Assembly: GCA_018340805.1 (NCBI GenBank)
Contig: JACMZG010000008.1
Coordinates: 21,995,930 to 22,059,929, forward strand
Source: Microvelia longipes
Lineage: Eukaryota; Arthropoda; Insecta; Hemiptera; Veliidae
DNA: 64,000 bases
Direction of reading: 5' to 3'
In this document: positions 35,530 to 46,454 of the stretch, piece after piece
How the letters are laid out: each line of letters begins with the position of its first letter
How positions within the stretch are numbered: the stretch's first letter is position 1
Made by a program: the position numbers and the translations under genes
Notes under the pieces: generated by a model
Seen by the model: the letters and a program-made list of their open reading frames with translations, nothing else
What the model was told of the DNA's origin: nothing
Databases searched by the model: none

Positions 35530-35870
35530 TTTCATCATTCGTCATCTAATTATTGCTGGTAGTTGCAAGATTAAGCTAATGCTTAGATAATAATTAGTTG
35601 TTTTGACGGAGATTTGTGGTATAGACTCACCATGCTGTTTAATATTAAAAAACATAGAATTGAAAAATAGTTAATATATTGTCAACCACAATATAAAAAA
35701 TGGTAACTGACCGTTTCGACTTCACATCATCATCAGAGCTGTTTACAGACTGTAACTGAGTCGGTAAACAGCTCTGATGACAATATATTAATTGACAATA
35801 TATTAATTGTTTTTAATTCTAGCGTTGTTGTTTTTTTTTTATTAAACATCATGGTAATGCTTGGAATAAT
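35530..35870. mobile_element. Penelope-like terminal repeat remnant
   Basis: It is the reverse-oriented relative of 4352-4530 (gtcaaaacaactaat, gtggtatagactcaccatg, ttaaacatcatgg, ttgtcaaccacaata). It contains inverted aatatattaattg blocks and two gtttacagac/cggtaaacagctctgatga blocks around the ribozyme motif at 35705-35740. No protein-coding part is present. Confidence 0.5.
35705..35740 (-). ncRNA. Hammerhead-ribozyme-like motif
   Basis: On the minus strand: stem I agct, core ctgatga, a linker with tgtgaagtc, gaaac, ggtc, and stem I return agtt. CTGANGA, GAAA and GTC are all intact. Stem III is shortened by one C compared with the 4.35 kb copy. Confidence 0.45.
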
Positions 35871-36269
35871 TTAATTTATTATGTATTTAATGTTTTTGCC
35901 AAATTGCGAAGTTCGCTGATAAAACTTATGTACTCTGTACTAAAAGGTACCAAGAACCATGGGCGTAGAAGCCATGGTTAACAAGAAGCCAAGGGGGCTG
36001 CATCCTCCCTAGCCGAGCAGGCTGTAGCAAAAAGTATATATAAAAATATTATTAATTTATAAAATTAATTTAAATTTAATTTTATAAAAAATTTGTCACG
36101 AACATCACAATTTTGACACCCATAAAACTTCAAAGGCCGGCGGCACCTGTTAATCACCTCTGATCGGTTGAAATTTTTATGAATTTTTTTTTCAATATTC
36201 AAACAAAATAAGGGTTGGGAGTACAATATTCTAACATTTTTTCACCCTTATAGCTAAGGGCCACCCTAA

Positions 36270-36289
36270 TATATAATATATATATTATA

Positions 36290-36342
<53 letters not shown>
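36270..36342. repeat. (TA)n microsatellite
   Basis: A long TA run with AATATA interruptions on the left. Confidence 0.9.
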
Positions 36343-36343
<1 letters not shown>

Positions 36344-36857
36344 GATGCCCCCCTCCCTGAAGGCAACCCTGACTACGCTTATGCCAAAGACTACGCATAC
36401 CACCACTTGAGTATATTGTTCTTGGCCGGTTGGCCACGACTACGTTCATTCATTTACTTGTTTCTTCAAGCCAACAGAAGTTGAACATACAAATAATTTT
36501 AAGTCATTCATTATAAATATATACTTATAAACTATGATATACTTGTTGAGCAAAGTCAACAAGTATTACGAAAGTGTTTCTACTCTTAAAGTATCATAAA
36601 TAATGCAAACTTTATTAAATGATTTTAATTATAACAATTTTAAGTTTCATTTTGCTAAGTATTTTTCCATACCTCAAGTCTGTTCTATTCACCAAGTTAT
36701 ATAAAAGCCAAATGAAAATTATTTTTCATTCTTTACCTTTTAAAACAAAGTTTTATTATAATTAAAACGATAAAAATACAATAATTGGCAGGGCTTTCAC
36801 TCCTTAATTACTGTATTGTTTCACATTCAAAAGTTAAATTACTTAAGCATTCACTCT

Positions 36858-37145
36858 TTAAAGTACGCAGAGTAAATAATCATTTTCTGTTTTACTTGTT
36901 CTTTTAACAAAAACGAGCTCAATTGTTTCAAAAAGTTTCTGGAGAGTAAATCCGTCCAAAATTGGAACAGGATGACTTTGCAGAGCGAATAAAAAAATCG
37001 TTTGAAAGCAATGAATGAAAAGAATTGCAAGTTGTAAAAACATTGTCATATCAGTAGCGGAACCGAAATTGAAATTAAATAAATAACAAAGACAATTGTG
37101 GCTATTTTTTCCAACTTTCCAAAGCAATCGATGCAATTTTACCAA
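36858..37145 (-). pseudogene. Open frame with a weak resemblance to an ELO-type elongase C-terminus
   Basis: The 95-codon minus frame contains MTMFLQLAILFIHCFQTIFL, followed by a VPILDGF segment and a basic KRTSKTEN end. Very-long-chain fatty-acid elongases carry a T..Q..QF....H..Q pattern followed by a short Cys/Pro segment and an FY....Y end. Here the H..Q spacing fits, but two residues are missing before it and the later motifs are absent. Frames of this length are expected by chance here, and no splice acceptor was found, so this remains a weak lead. Confidence 0.15.
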
Positions 37146-37154
37146 AATGTATCA

Positions 37155-37325
37155 ATTTATACTAAATAACGGATACGAGGTAACACAGTACATTTCCTCA
37201 AAACTTCGGACTAGCTTCGCTCGACCGAGAATGTTATGACGCCCCAATGATGAAGGTGGCATTACTTCGGTCTCGCTAAGTTCGACCTCAGGAAAAAAGT
37301 AAACAAACTACAATGGTGCGTCATA
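37155..37325 (+). repeat. RepA head, rearranged
   Basis: It has acggatacgaggtaacac, acttcggactagcttcgctc and ggtctcgctaagttcgacc, followed at 37395-37450 by ctgaggaag and atttcggtgtcggat, part of a tail in abnormal order. It directly adjoins the 3' end of LINE C. Confidence 0.5.
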
Positions 37326-38729
37326 ATTTTAATAGTAAGTTTAATTTTAGAAGTAAGCAATCTAATGCGTAGTGAGTTATGACTTTAAATTCTCTTTGCT
37401 AGGCCTGAGGAAGTATCGTAACACATCCTGGCATTATTTCGGTGTCGGATTTTATTTATTTATAATATATGGCTTGAGCCATTATACATAAAATCAAGAA
37501 ACAAAATTTTAAAAATTTCAGATCAAAAATATAATAAGTTACAATATAAATTAATATAATACAACCAAAGATAGTAAAAATTGACAAGACTGAAATAATA
37601 AAAATAAAATATCACATTCATAGAGGAGGAAATTAAAAGAAAAAAATATTTAAGTAATAGTGATAAATGTATGATGGTGAGAAAGAAAACAAAAATACTG
37701 TAAAAGATATACACACAAATAATAAACGTTAAATAAAGGATAATAATATATAATAAAAAAAAATATAAATAATATAAAAGAAAAAATAAAATAAAGACAG
37801 AAAATTCTTAAGGATTAGGCGAAAATACCACGGATCATCGCGAAAAAGAGTAGAGTACAAAAATGAAGTTAAAATTATAACATAGCATAGGCAAAAAAAC
37901 AATTACAAAGAATACTCTATTGAACTGTGAGAAGATGAGAAGTAATAGAAGATTTGAATTTATAAATAGAAAAAATAAATTTAAAGTCAGGAATAGGAAT
38001 AGAATTTGCTAGACGCATTATTCGAGATATAGGAGAGTTAAAGAAGTATTTAGTTAGGAAAAAACGAATAAAGAAAATTTTGATTTCTAAGATTTATAGT
38101 GCCAGGCATGTGACAAAATATTAAATAGGAGAGAAGAGGACAATCAAGATTATAAAGTAACACAATGTCTTGAGTGTTATAACCGAAGAGACAAATATTT
38201 AGAGGGAGCATGATAATTACAATTTCTCCTAAGTATAACAATATTTTGTCTTAAAATAAGTACAATAGCTTTAAAATAAGTTGTAATTATTATAATCTAT
38301 CGCATATATTTATCGTATAAAGTGATTTAATGTGACGTCACAGAATAATGCCCGCCGATTGATGGGTATATTATAAATATGTGCTGCGATAGGGGATACA
38401 TAGAGGGGAGGGGAGTCTCTAGTAGGAGTAAGTACATGTATGGTACCAACTAGAACTATGTTATTCTACATAAGTGCTCCCTTTAAGTATAAATCTCTTA
38501 GGCTATAACATATAGTTGATAACTTAACAAGGGAGAAAAGCGAGATTTTACTTCCTGGGCAATCATGATAACCATATTAATAACTTTATTACTTAAATAT
38601 GGAAAATAAATAAATAAAAAAAAATCCCGATATTTACCGTAGAATTTATTTAGTTGGTTCTTGAGGCTTGTCGAGGAAATTATTTTGTTAATTCGCAAGA
38701 CGAAGTCGAAAAAGTTAATTTTCATGGAA

Positions 38730-38800
38730 GCAATGCGAATAAGATGTGATGAGGAAAAGTTCCGAGGTGCCCCGTACCCAATTTTTTTAATATTTGGTTT
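38730..38800 (-). repeat. RepA head, reverse
   Basis: The minus strand reads tgggtacggggcacctcgga, acttttcctcatcacatc, ttattcgcattg. It interrupts LINE C. Confidence 0.6.
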
Positions 38801-39070
38801 ATTAAAGGCAAATACGGAACTTAAAATTAATATTGTTTTATTTTCATTACTATCATTTCAAGGTTTTTAAATATTTTTAAATTATTAAAAAAACATTTCA
38901 TTTAATTAAACAAGAAATTGTCTAGAATTATTTTACCTAACACAATATAATTGCGCCAGAGAATAGTTATAGATAATTGAGAGTGAACTATTCATTTTTG
39001 CAAAACTCGATAGCATTGAATGATATTTATTATACATACTTGGTGATAAAACATATTAAAAAAGTGTGCA

Positions 39071-39140
39071 TCTCCAGTAAGGATTGAACTTGTAACCTTC
39101 AGCCGAAAGCTCTTCTAACTGTGTGCTAAAGAGGAAATAC
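39071..39140 (-). repeat. tRNA-like relic
   Basis: The minus strand has an A-box-like tttagcacacagttagaagagc and a B-box-like ggttacaagttcaatcc at tRNA spacing. The anticodon loop would be tcggctg with C at position 33 instead of T, and the acceptor stem does not close. It is a tRNA pseudogene or SINE head. Confidence 0.4.
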
Positions 39141-40284
39141 GGAGCAGAAGTTAAATAGTTGCCGTAGCTACCAAAGCTATTTTAGTCCCGCTATTTACTT
39201 TTCTCTCTGTAGATTCATACCAGGAGCAAAGTGTCATTATCTCCCTACAAGAGGTAGAAAAGTATACTTTTTTGTCCTTCTGGATGTAAAAGTAAAAAAT
39301 GAAAATGAGTTGTAGCTCAGGTTTCAGCGAATTTTCATCATTAATTTTAGAATTACAGCTTAGCACATCAAGCCAAGAAAGAAGGAATACATAGGATCCC
39401 AAGTAATAAGAATAAGAATACAAGAATGATAGTTCGAACAATATTTGTAGCTACATAAATAAATTATTAATACATATCTAAATTGAAAATAAATAGATTT
39501 TATAGAGATGGGAAATCATATAAGGAAGACATCGTATTACATTGAGTACAATAGAATACGAGATAGGAGAATCGAAATACAGTGTAAGTAATACATTAAG
39601 GAATTTCAAAGTCAAGATTAAGATGTAATTTATTGAGGTTTTGTTGAGAAGCAAAAGATTGTAAAGCTTGAATAGAACGTAACATCAGAATTGTATTATA
39701 TTTGGTATTTTCGGTAAGCAAGAGAGTCCGGTTACGAAGGCTTGCTGCTCCCCCTCTCTAAGGAAAAGGAGCAAGTTGATCTCTAAGCTCCTTAACCAAA
39801 AACCTTTAGTTCGCTCTTAAGTATTTTCTAGAGAAGTATGTTTTAATACTTGGAAAGTAAGGGGGATAAAGGAATCTTTAGACTTAACGTTTCTCTACTA
39901 ATGGTAAGGCTCGTTTCCTTTTGTTAAGTTAAAGCTCATCAACAGGCTAAGATTTCATTGAAAAAACAAAAGACCTAAATAAAAAGTATTATTTCAAAAA
40001 GTTAAGGAAATGACAAAGAATGAATAAAGAGAAATTAATACTTAGTGAAATTTCAAACGTTTTAATTTACTTGAAAAATATGACTTAATACCTCAAACGG
40101 TTCCGGAACAACAACCGGAAAAAGTTAACAAAGTAACAAAATCTATTATATTTTACAAAAATCTTTAAAAATAAAAGTGATTTAAAAAAATAAAAGCCTG
40201 ACGAAAATTTCTACTTCTACTACTTACTTATCTACTAAAAATTATAAGCGATTAAAAACAGGGGTCTACAATTTTTTTATGAAC

Positions 40285-40370
40285 AGTAAGTATACTATAG
40301 GCATAATAGTACTTATAACTTATCTTGCTAGAAATAAGTTAACAGTTCTTCAAGTTAACCTGTGGGTAGC
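40285..40370 (+). repeat. Dispersed repeat shared with 32.3 kb
   Basis: See the 32310-32450 copy. Here it ends before the GC-rich ccccccag word at 40372. Confidence 0.55.
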
Positions 40371-40485
40371 GTCCCCCCAGAAATGTCGCGAAATGTTTCT
40401 AGGGGTGTCACCAAAATTTTCTAGGTAAAAAAAATAGAATGAGTTTAAGATTTTAGTTAAAACTATATAAAAGTTTACACATTAC

Positions 40486-40790
40486 TTATTATTTTCTTTA
40501 TTTATTTTTATTGTTTACGCTTGACCCCGTAGGGTCTATTAGCGTTTCCCCTGACTCAAATCTCACTCAACTAATCCACCCCAGAGATTAAACCACCCAA
40601 CCAGACACTTTCCAAACTCACAGCTCAGGTTAGTGCTGCGACTAGCTCACAGTGGGCCTAGTTCATCTAGACCAGTTGGACTCTGGCTAGGCCCACGCTA
40701 AGCACTGTTGGACTACAGTCACACAGTGCGCTATAGACTCTATTAGTACTTGACTAGCTCCTTTATCTCAGATAGTTTTATGCGCGGCGG
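40486..40790 (-). repeat. Possible LINE 3' end, GC-rich
   Basis: The minus strand runs from a GC-rich block (ggcccactgtgagctagtcg, ctctggggtggattag) to accctacggggtcaagcgt and the tail aacaataaaaataaataaa. This shape is typical of the 3' UTR and tail of a non-LTR retroelement. No ORF2 C-terminal motif could be recognised upstream, so the class is inference. Confidence 0.35.
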
Positions 40791-41159
40791 TTACCCAACC
40801 AGGCATTTACCTCGCTCAATGCTGCTTAAATTATATGGTCCAACAAAAACCAAAGCTATACTCGGCATATTAAAACAAAATTTAGTATGCCCATTTCTTA
40901 CATGTAGGGATACGCTTCTTCAAAATTTCAACTCTTTTATAATTTTTCGGTTTTTAAAATTTAAAGAAGCCATTCGATAAAAATGGAACTTATTCTGATA
41001 ATAAGATGAAACTTGGCAAATATGTTGCTCATATATGCATGCCAAATCTCAATAGATAAAATAATTCTCCACGTTTTATGAATTTTTGGTATTTTTGCTG
41101 TGGATATTGTGGTATAATGACGTCATAAAAAAATCTGGATTCCACAAATAGACGTGAAA

Positions 41160-41375
41160 ATGGATTGTTGTACTAAGATTCAAATCCGTAACATAAATAC
41201 CCTAGCAGATACGATGATAAATGTCCCACAAATACAGACAGACAACTTAGTGAAAACCACTCAGGAGGTCTTAAAACACCTGAAACTGATTATTCAGGTG
41301 AAAACCCAGTTTCGGATATGTTCGCAGACATAATACTTTTCCTATCCTACCTACGGTATTAATAAGAAAAGTAAA
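41160..41375 (+). repeat. RepA tail copy
   Basis: The order is tacagacagacaacttag, tgaaaaccactcaggagg, aaaacacctgaaactg, ggtgaaaacccagtttcgg, ttcgcagacataatac, cctacctacggtatt, aagaaaagtaaaaagg. It is one of the better-preserved tails. Confidence 0.75.
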
Positions 41376-41379
41376 AAGG

Positions 41380-42640
41380 TAATGAACGTCTAGCCTTAAT
41401 GTTATTTCCATTTATTTCATCTATATAGTGTGGAAAGTTGTTCCGTACCTGAGGTACCTGCGGTACAAGTTAATTTGTAACTTCATTAACCCCCAGAAAT
41501 ATGCATACTTGTAATTTTATTTGTTATTAACAGTTAAAATCTATCGCCTTGGATTGATTAGTTAGGCTATATCCGTCAATATATCGATGCATTTCTGTGG
41601 TCATTAGTTGTCAATTACGACTTCATCGTTTGGACTTAAAATGATAGATTTAATGGACTCATATCTCCTACCCAGGCTTCCATGAACCACGTTACACCTC
41701 AATTGTCTACCTGCTCTTCTTTAAGTATATACTTGACGTTTCTAGCCCGATGGCCCCCTAGAATAATTGGAAGTTGGATAACCTGACAAAAATCGTCGCT
41801 TTTCAAAATCTAGATAGCAATGTATGTATCGCCATACTGAAAGTGTGAAAAACCACCAAGTATTTTTTTGTGTAACAATCAAGTTATAATTAGTTGGATA
41901 TCCAAAGTTTATACATTAAAAATCGAATTTTAGAAACCGGTATCCGGCCAATACTCAGCGAAACTCAAGCAGGTTATCTTTCAACTCTAGAAGCTCTGTT
42001 AAACTTCGTCATCTATGACTTCGCTACTTAGCTCAACCTTTGCCACTTTAAACGGCTTATTAAACGGCCATAAGTTATTTATTTTATTGGTATGTACCAT
42101 AAAAGTCATCATAGTTTAAATCAGGATTGTGTAGATTAGTTAGCTACGAGTTTAAGATCACTCCACAAGTCAATAAGGTTTACTACTTAATCAAGCACTT
42201 TAGTAAATACATATGTACCTTATGAGTTGAAACTAATTTACTATAATAATAACATTGTAAATATTTATGCATAATTCCTGCCTTGTTTTTACCTGTGTAA
42301 CCTTCCTACTATTTTAAAGTTCTACTTAACGCCTACTATAGGCGTACGTACTCTAGGCTTCTTTCAAATATTATTTAGCGGACCGAGCCTCAAATTGCTG
42401 AGCACTCGTGCGTAAACAAAAGTAAAGTTTTAAACGTCATAATATTAGCACAAAAACGATTAACAGAACTGTTAAGTGATAGTAAAGAGGAAAATTCAGC
42501 TACTTACTTTTCTCTTCGTATGAATCAATCACACGTTGTCTTATGATTACATGGCATAATGATAGATTATGTCCCCAAAAAAGTGTTTTTTCTTTTGAAT
42601 ATGACAGCTGTATAAAATCAAACCAAATTAACAACCCAGA
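41380..42640. other. Stretch without recognised genes
   Basis: Mixed composition with short coding-like runs (for example 31 codons near 41936-42028) that match nothing I know. A perfect 12-bp-stem hairpin (cttgtacttta...taaagtacaag) lies at about 42651-42678. Confidence 0.35.
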
Positions 42641-42934
42641 GTATAAATGAACTTGTACTTTAATATATAAAGTACAAGTACAACTTTGAATATTTTAAAG
42701 TTCAAAGTATTTTAACACATAATTCATTTTAACAACAAATAAGAATAAAAATCCAAACAACAACTTGTTTTTAATGATTACATCCGAAATGTACGGAAGG
42801 AGAACAACTGCAAGTTTTTTATTTACTGCATAGGGCATAGACATATGGACCAAGTGACATAATATGACCCTTAATATTTCGAGTGGTACTTATTAAGACC
42901 CCTACCCTATCTTACCCCTATAATAAACAAAAAA

Positions 42935-43400
42935 AATTAAATAAAAAACATCCTGTCCAATATTTGCTAATATAGTAATTGTCATCCCTTACCAGCTATC
43001 TTTCATATACTTAATAACAGAGGGTAAAATATTAAGACCGTTGACAAAGTTATTTTAGTTAGGTTTTATTATACAGTATGTTTGACTCCTATGTTAACTC
43101 TGAAAAACTTCAGCAGGACGTTTTAAAATATTTTTTTAAAAAGTTTAATAAATTAAAACCCCGATATAACCAATTAAATAAGCTATAATACAATAAATAT
43201 AACATTTATAACAGAATGATAATTATTAATACATACAATAACAAAAATTATTTCACACGCATAAATATTTGTTAATGAATGGAATAACTATTTAACTATA
43301 GACAACGTCAAAATATTTTAATGTTCAGCAATACCCTACAAAAAAAATAAATAAAAAACATCCTGTCCATGACAGGATGTCATGGGGACAGGAAATAAAA
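42935..43400. repeat. Repeated hairpin word aacatcctgtcca
   Basis: The word aataaaaaacatcctgtcca occurs at 42941 and 43349. At the second site it continues into its own reverse complement tgacaggatgtcat. It may mark the ends of a roughly 430-base element, but both are in the same orientation. Confidence 0.35.
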
Positions 43401-43424
43401 AACCAACATAACATATACATATGT

Positions 43425-43612
43425 TATGTTTATATATATATATATATATATAATATAATATATATATTATATATATATTATACATCTCCTACTTCCTCAA
43501 AAAAAAGTAGGAGTTTCCTACTAAAAAGTAGGAAAGTAGGAGATATATATATATATATATTATATATATAATTATATAATATAATATATATATAATATAT
43601 ATATTTAGTTGT
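43425..43612. repeat. (TA)n microsatellites flanking a GC-richer hairpin
   Basis: Two TA tracts enclose atctcctacttcctc and its inverted copy ggaaagtaggagat (43482-43543), with a direct repeat of agtagga words between them. This is a snap-back insertion within TA sequence. Confidence 0.65.
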
Positions 43613-44005
43613 AATAATCAGCACTAATTAATTGTAATAATACTCTCTATTTTTTCTAACACACTATCTCTTTCTTTCTCTTTGTTTTTTACTGTATATA
43701 GTATCTTTGATTACTGTTAGTTAGCTGCTTATTCAGCAAATAGTTTATCTACATTGTTAAGTATACTGTAGTGTTAAGAATGTAATTATTGCAATCGTCC
43801 TGTACAGTTACACGTATTTTGCTATTGAAATGAGGATCTAATTATCCGTGTTTACGTAGAATAGGTAATTCGAGGTATAGGACCCCTTCCTAAGGTGATA
43901 TTTGTTTAAAGATAAACTCAGCACAAAGCCAAACTTACCAAATACCAATAAACAAAAACCCTAGGATTGAAGATGCTATGAACTTGTTTTTTAGGAGAAA
44001 AAAAG

Positions 44006-44043
44006 AAAGATGTCACTCACTTAGTATTATATTTATTGACTGA
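44006..44043 (+). repeat. Solo terminus of the 58.3 kb ribozyme-bearing element
   Basis: agaaagatgtcactcactta followed by gtattatatttattgac matches the termini at 58303-58334 and 58453-58486. Confidence 0.6.
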
Positions 44044-44779
44044 ATTTTTTTTTAAGTCAGTGCAAAGCTTTATTGTAGTAAAAAAGCTGTAGCAACACTA
44101 CTAGTAAAAAGGTGGTCACATAAATACTAGGTTTAAAATTAAAACATACTAATTGTCTTAACGACATGAAATAAAATAGAATAAATAAATAGAAAAGGAA
44201 AATAAATGAAATCTGCATTTCATGTAACTTTACACTCGTTAAAAAGTTAACAAAAAGTATAAATATTAGCATAATAAAGGTCATTTTAATGTTAAACATT
44301 ACCAAGCTAAAAGAAAAGCACAATATTTAAGTAAAATGGGTGTAAAACTATAAGCATGCTAATATAAACATGGACACACCCAAAGCAGATAATTCTAAGC
44401 AACATAATAGCTTTGACCCAGCTTTTACTTACAAGTTTTTGTTTTAGTTATAAGGGCGCGGCGCTAGTTTTCCTATAATTATACGTCTTTTAGTTTATAA
44501 GCCTAGAGATTTTACATTAGCTTTATATAGGAACCAATTCAATTAAGTTTATTGTAAACTTTGCAACAATATTTTGTAGATAAAATTATAAAAGATAAAA
44601 TACGGTTAAAGCGTTTAACTAATACAGTTAGTATATAAAAAAAATATGCTACGTAAAAGTCTTTTTTTATGAAATGAATGAAACTAAATTTAACTAGTTG
44701 TCTATAATGACTATATAAGAAAAATGTCTGGCCATAAATAACATTTCCGGACAAAAATTCTCTAGTAATTCAAACCATT

Positions 44780-45140
44780 TTGGTATAAACGCTATCCATC
44801 AAACGGAATATTATTTTTATCAAACTTGGTGCAATATCAACCTAGAGGAGGGCACGAACACTATTGAAAACTAAATATTTATGAACGTCACTATCACGTT
44901 TTCTGAGTCAGCTAAATTTTCGATAAGCATATGTCCCAGTAGGATGTCGTTTCTAATGTTTTTATGGTGCTGAATCAAATAAAATCAGCGGCGTTATGAC
45001 TATTCACAGCAAGGGTACCCTTGCCGAAATTGGTACGAAATTTCCGAATATGGTACCGGACTGGCGCTACTTTTTATCGTTTTATTTGCAGTATTTAAGT
45101 TTAAAACTTAACAACAATTCTGACGCGGAGATTTCGCAAA
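44780..45140 (+). repeat. RepB, decayed partial copy
   Basis: It keeps the family order: tatccatcaaacgg, atcaaacttggtgcaa, gagggcacgaac, tattgaaaac, ctgagtcagc, gtaggatgtcgttt, gctgaatc, and caattctgacgcggag at its end. The 69-codon frame here is a product of the repeat. Confidence 0.6.
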
Positions 45141-45429
45141 ATTCCAATTTTGCTTTAGTTTTTGGGTATACATTTAATAACCTGAGCAGTACTCACAATT
45201 TCTGATTTTTTCATTTTTTTATAAAAAAATGCACTAAATCTTAGCAGCACAAACTGACTTTCATAAAACTGTAAATAATACTCTGCCGTGTAGTGTATAA
45301 CTTTTAGTAGTGTAGTAGTGTAACTTCAGAGCCCCGCGGACCCACATAGATAAAAGGTACTCGGAGAACCCTGTAACATTTTTGCTAACCCTTCCCAAGT
45401 AATATATTCAATATCAAAAATATATTACT

Positions 45430-46450
45430 TAATACATAAATTTAATATTTATGTATATTATAATTAATGAAGACTGCAGTCTATAGTAATATTAATTCAT
45501 TTCATATTTACACGTTTCCTGAGCGAAGCTCAGCATCTTCGTAATATTTAATACAGTATCAAAACTAAATCTAATCAAATTGGCAATAGCTTTAAAATTG
45601 AAAATAATTTAGAATAAAATGACAGTAATTCCAGTAAAGAATAACAAGTTAGGGAGGCAAGAACAAATAGTAACTGAAGAGAGATTTGTATTGCGGACGG
45701 ATACTGCATTTTAGGGGGTATTGTTAAATTTGAATATTCAGTAAATATTTTGTCGGAATGTAGGACTTTAATTTTCATTATCATTTTATGTTTTTTCTTG
45801 GTCATATGTCCAGCTAGACTGTATGTGTGTCCAAATTGTCTGAATTTTAATTATGAACCGACCTAAGCTTGTTTAAAATTTAAAAAAAAATGTTTAATAA
45901 CATATACGGTCACCGTATATGTTCAAAGTTTTTGCAAAGAATTCGATAAACTATATTTGAACGGTCTCAAGTTGTAAAGGGTTTTTGATAATTTTAAAAA
46001 ACGATATTTTAGATATAATGGACTTAAAATTTATAAGGAAAGATGTTACAACTATTTTTGACAATTCTTCTGTACTGGATCGAAGCTATTATAGGCCAGT
46101 ACACAAGAATTTCTCAAAAAGTTATTACTAGTATAATCCTTTTACTAATAAAAATTCAAATAACACTAACGCTCATAATCCTATGATACCTTTTGGAAAT
46201 CCAACTAAAACAGATTATAAAACTATTCACTCATACAACAATTAAATTGTTCAAAACATCCATCTAATCTAAAATATCATTTTATTAAAAATCAACAGAT
46301 CCTTACATTTAATACAAGTGCATCAATACATTCCTAAAAGGCTGAGCTTCGCGCAGGGAAACGTCTTTAAGTGTTAAATAAATTAATACTATGGGCTGCA
46401 TCCATGCAAAATTAATTTTTGTATAATTAGTAAATATTAATATAAATATC
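45430..46450. mobile_element. Element with about 100-bp terminal inverted repeats
   Basis: The left arm (ttaatatttatgtatattat, gactgcagtctatag, acacgtttcctgagcgaagc) pairs with the right arm (gaagc-type ctgagcttcgcgcaggg, aaacgtctttaagtg, ctatgggctgcatcc). The arms carry the GC-rich hairpin ctgagcgaagctcag. The interior contains a perfect palindrome acatatacggt-c-accgtatatgt at 45900-45922 and a broken coding-like frame. Confidence 0.5.
46018..46245 (+). pseudogene. Coding-like frame with one stop, unrecognised
   Basis: The ATG at 46018 opens 37 codons (begins MDLKFIRKDVTTIFDNSSVL), meets TAG at 46129-46131, and continues 37 more codons in the same frame (includes NPMIPFGNPTKTDYKTI) to TAA. 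The polar, balanced composition differs from chance frames nearby. It lies inside the 45.43-46.45 kb element and might be a transposase relic, but no catalytic motif is visible. Confidence 0.25.
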
Positions 46451-46454
46451 ACTC

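Larger units (their letters stand above)
37450..39740 (-). pseudogene. LINE C: broken non-LTR retrotransposon, RT to 3' end
   Basis: On the minus strand the 3' end is a classical LINE tail, ggctcaagccatatatt then ataaataaataaa (37450-37490). Upstream of it a frame ends with FFNSPISRIMRLANSIP, the conserved (T)N.(F/Y)..NSPI.R..RL.N end of many insect LINE ORF2 proteins. One frameshift upstream (38050-38241) is a frame with DIVLLYNLDCPLLSYLIFCH and TINLRNQNF, the usual ....D..FLY.L.NC...L...I.F..P...LR block. Near 39600-39680 the words LQSFASQQNLNKLHLNLDF and ITYTVFRF match the post-YADD L....WC..N.L.LN...C...T..R motif. Frameshifts, stops and a nested RepA head show a dead copy. Confidence 0.65.
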
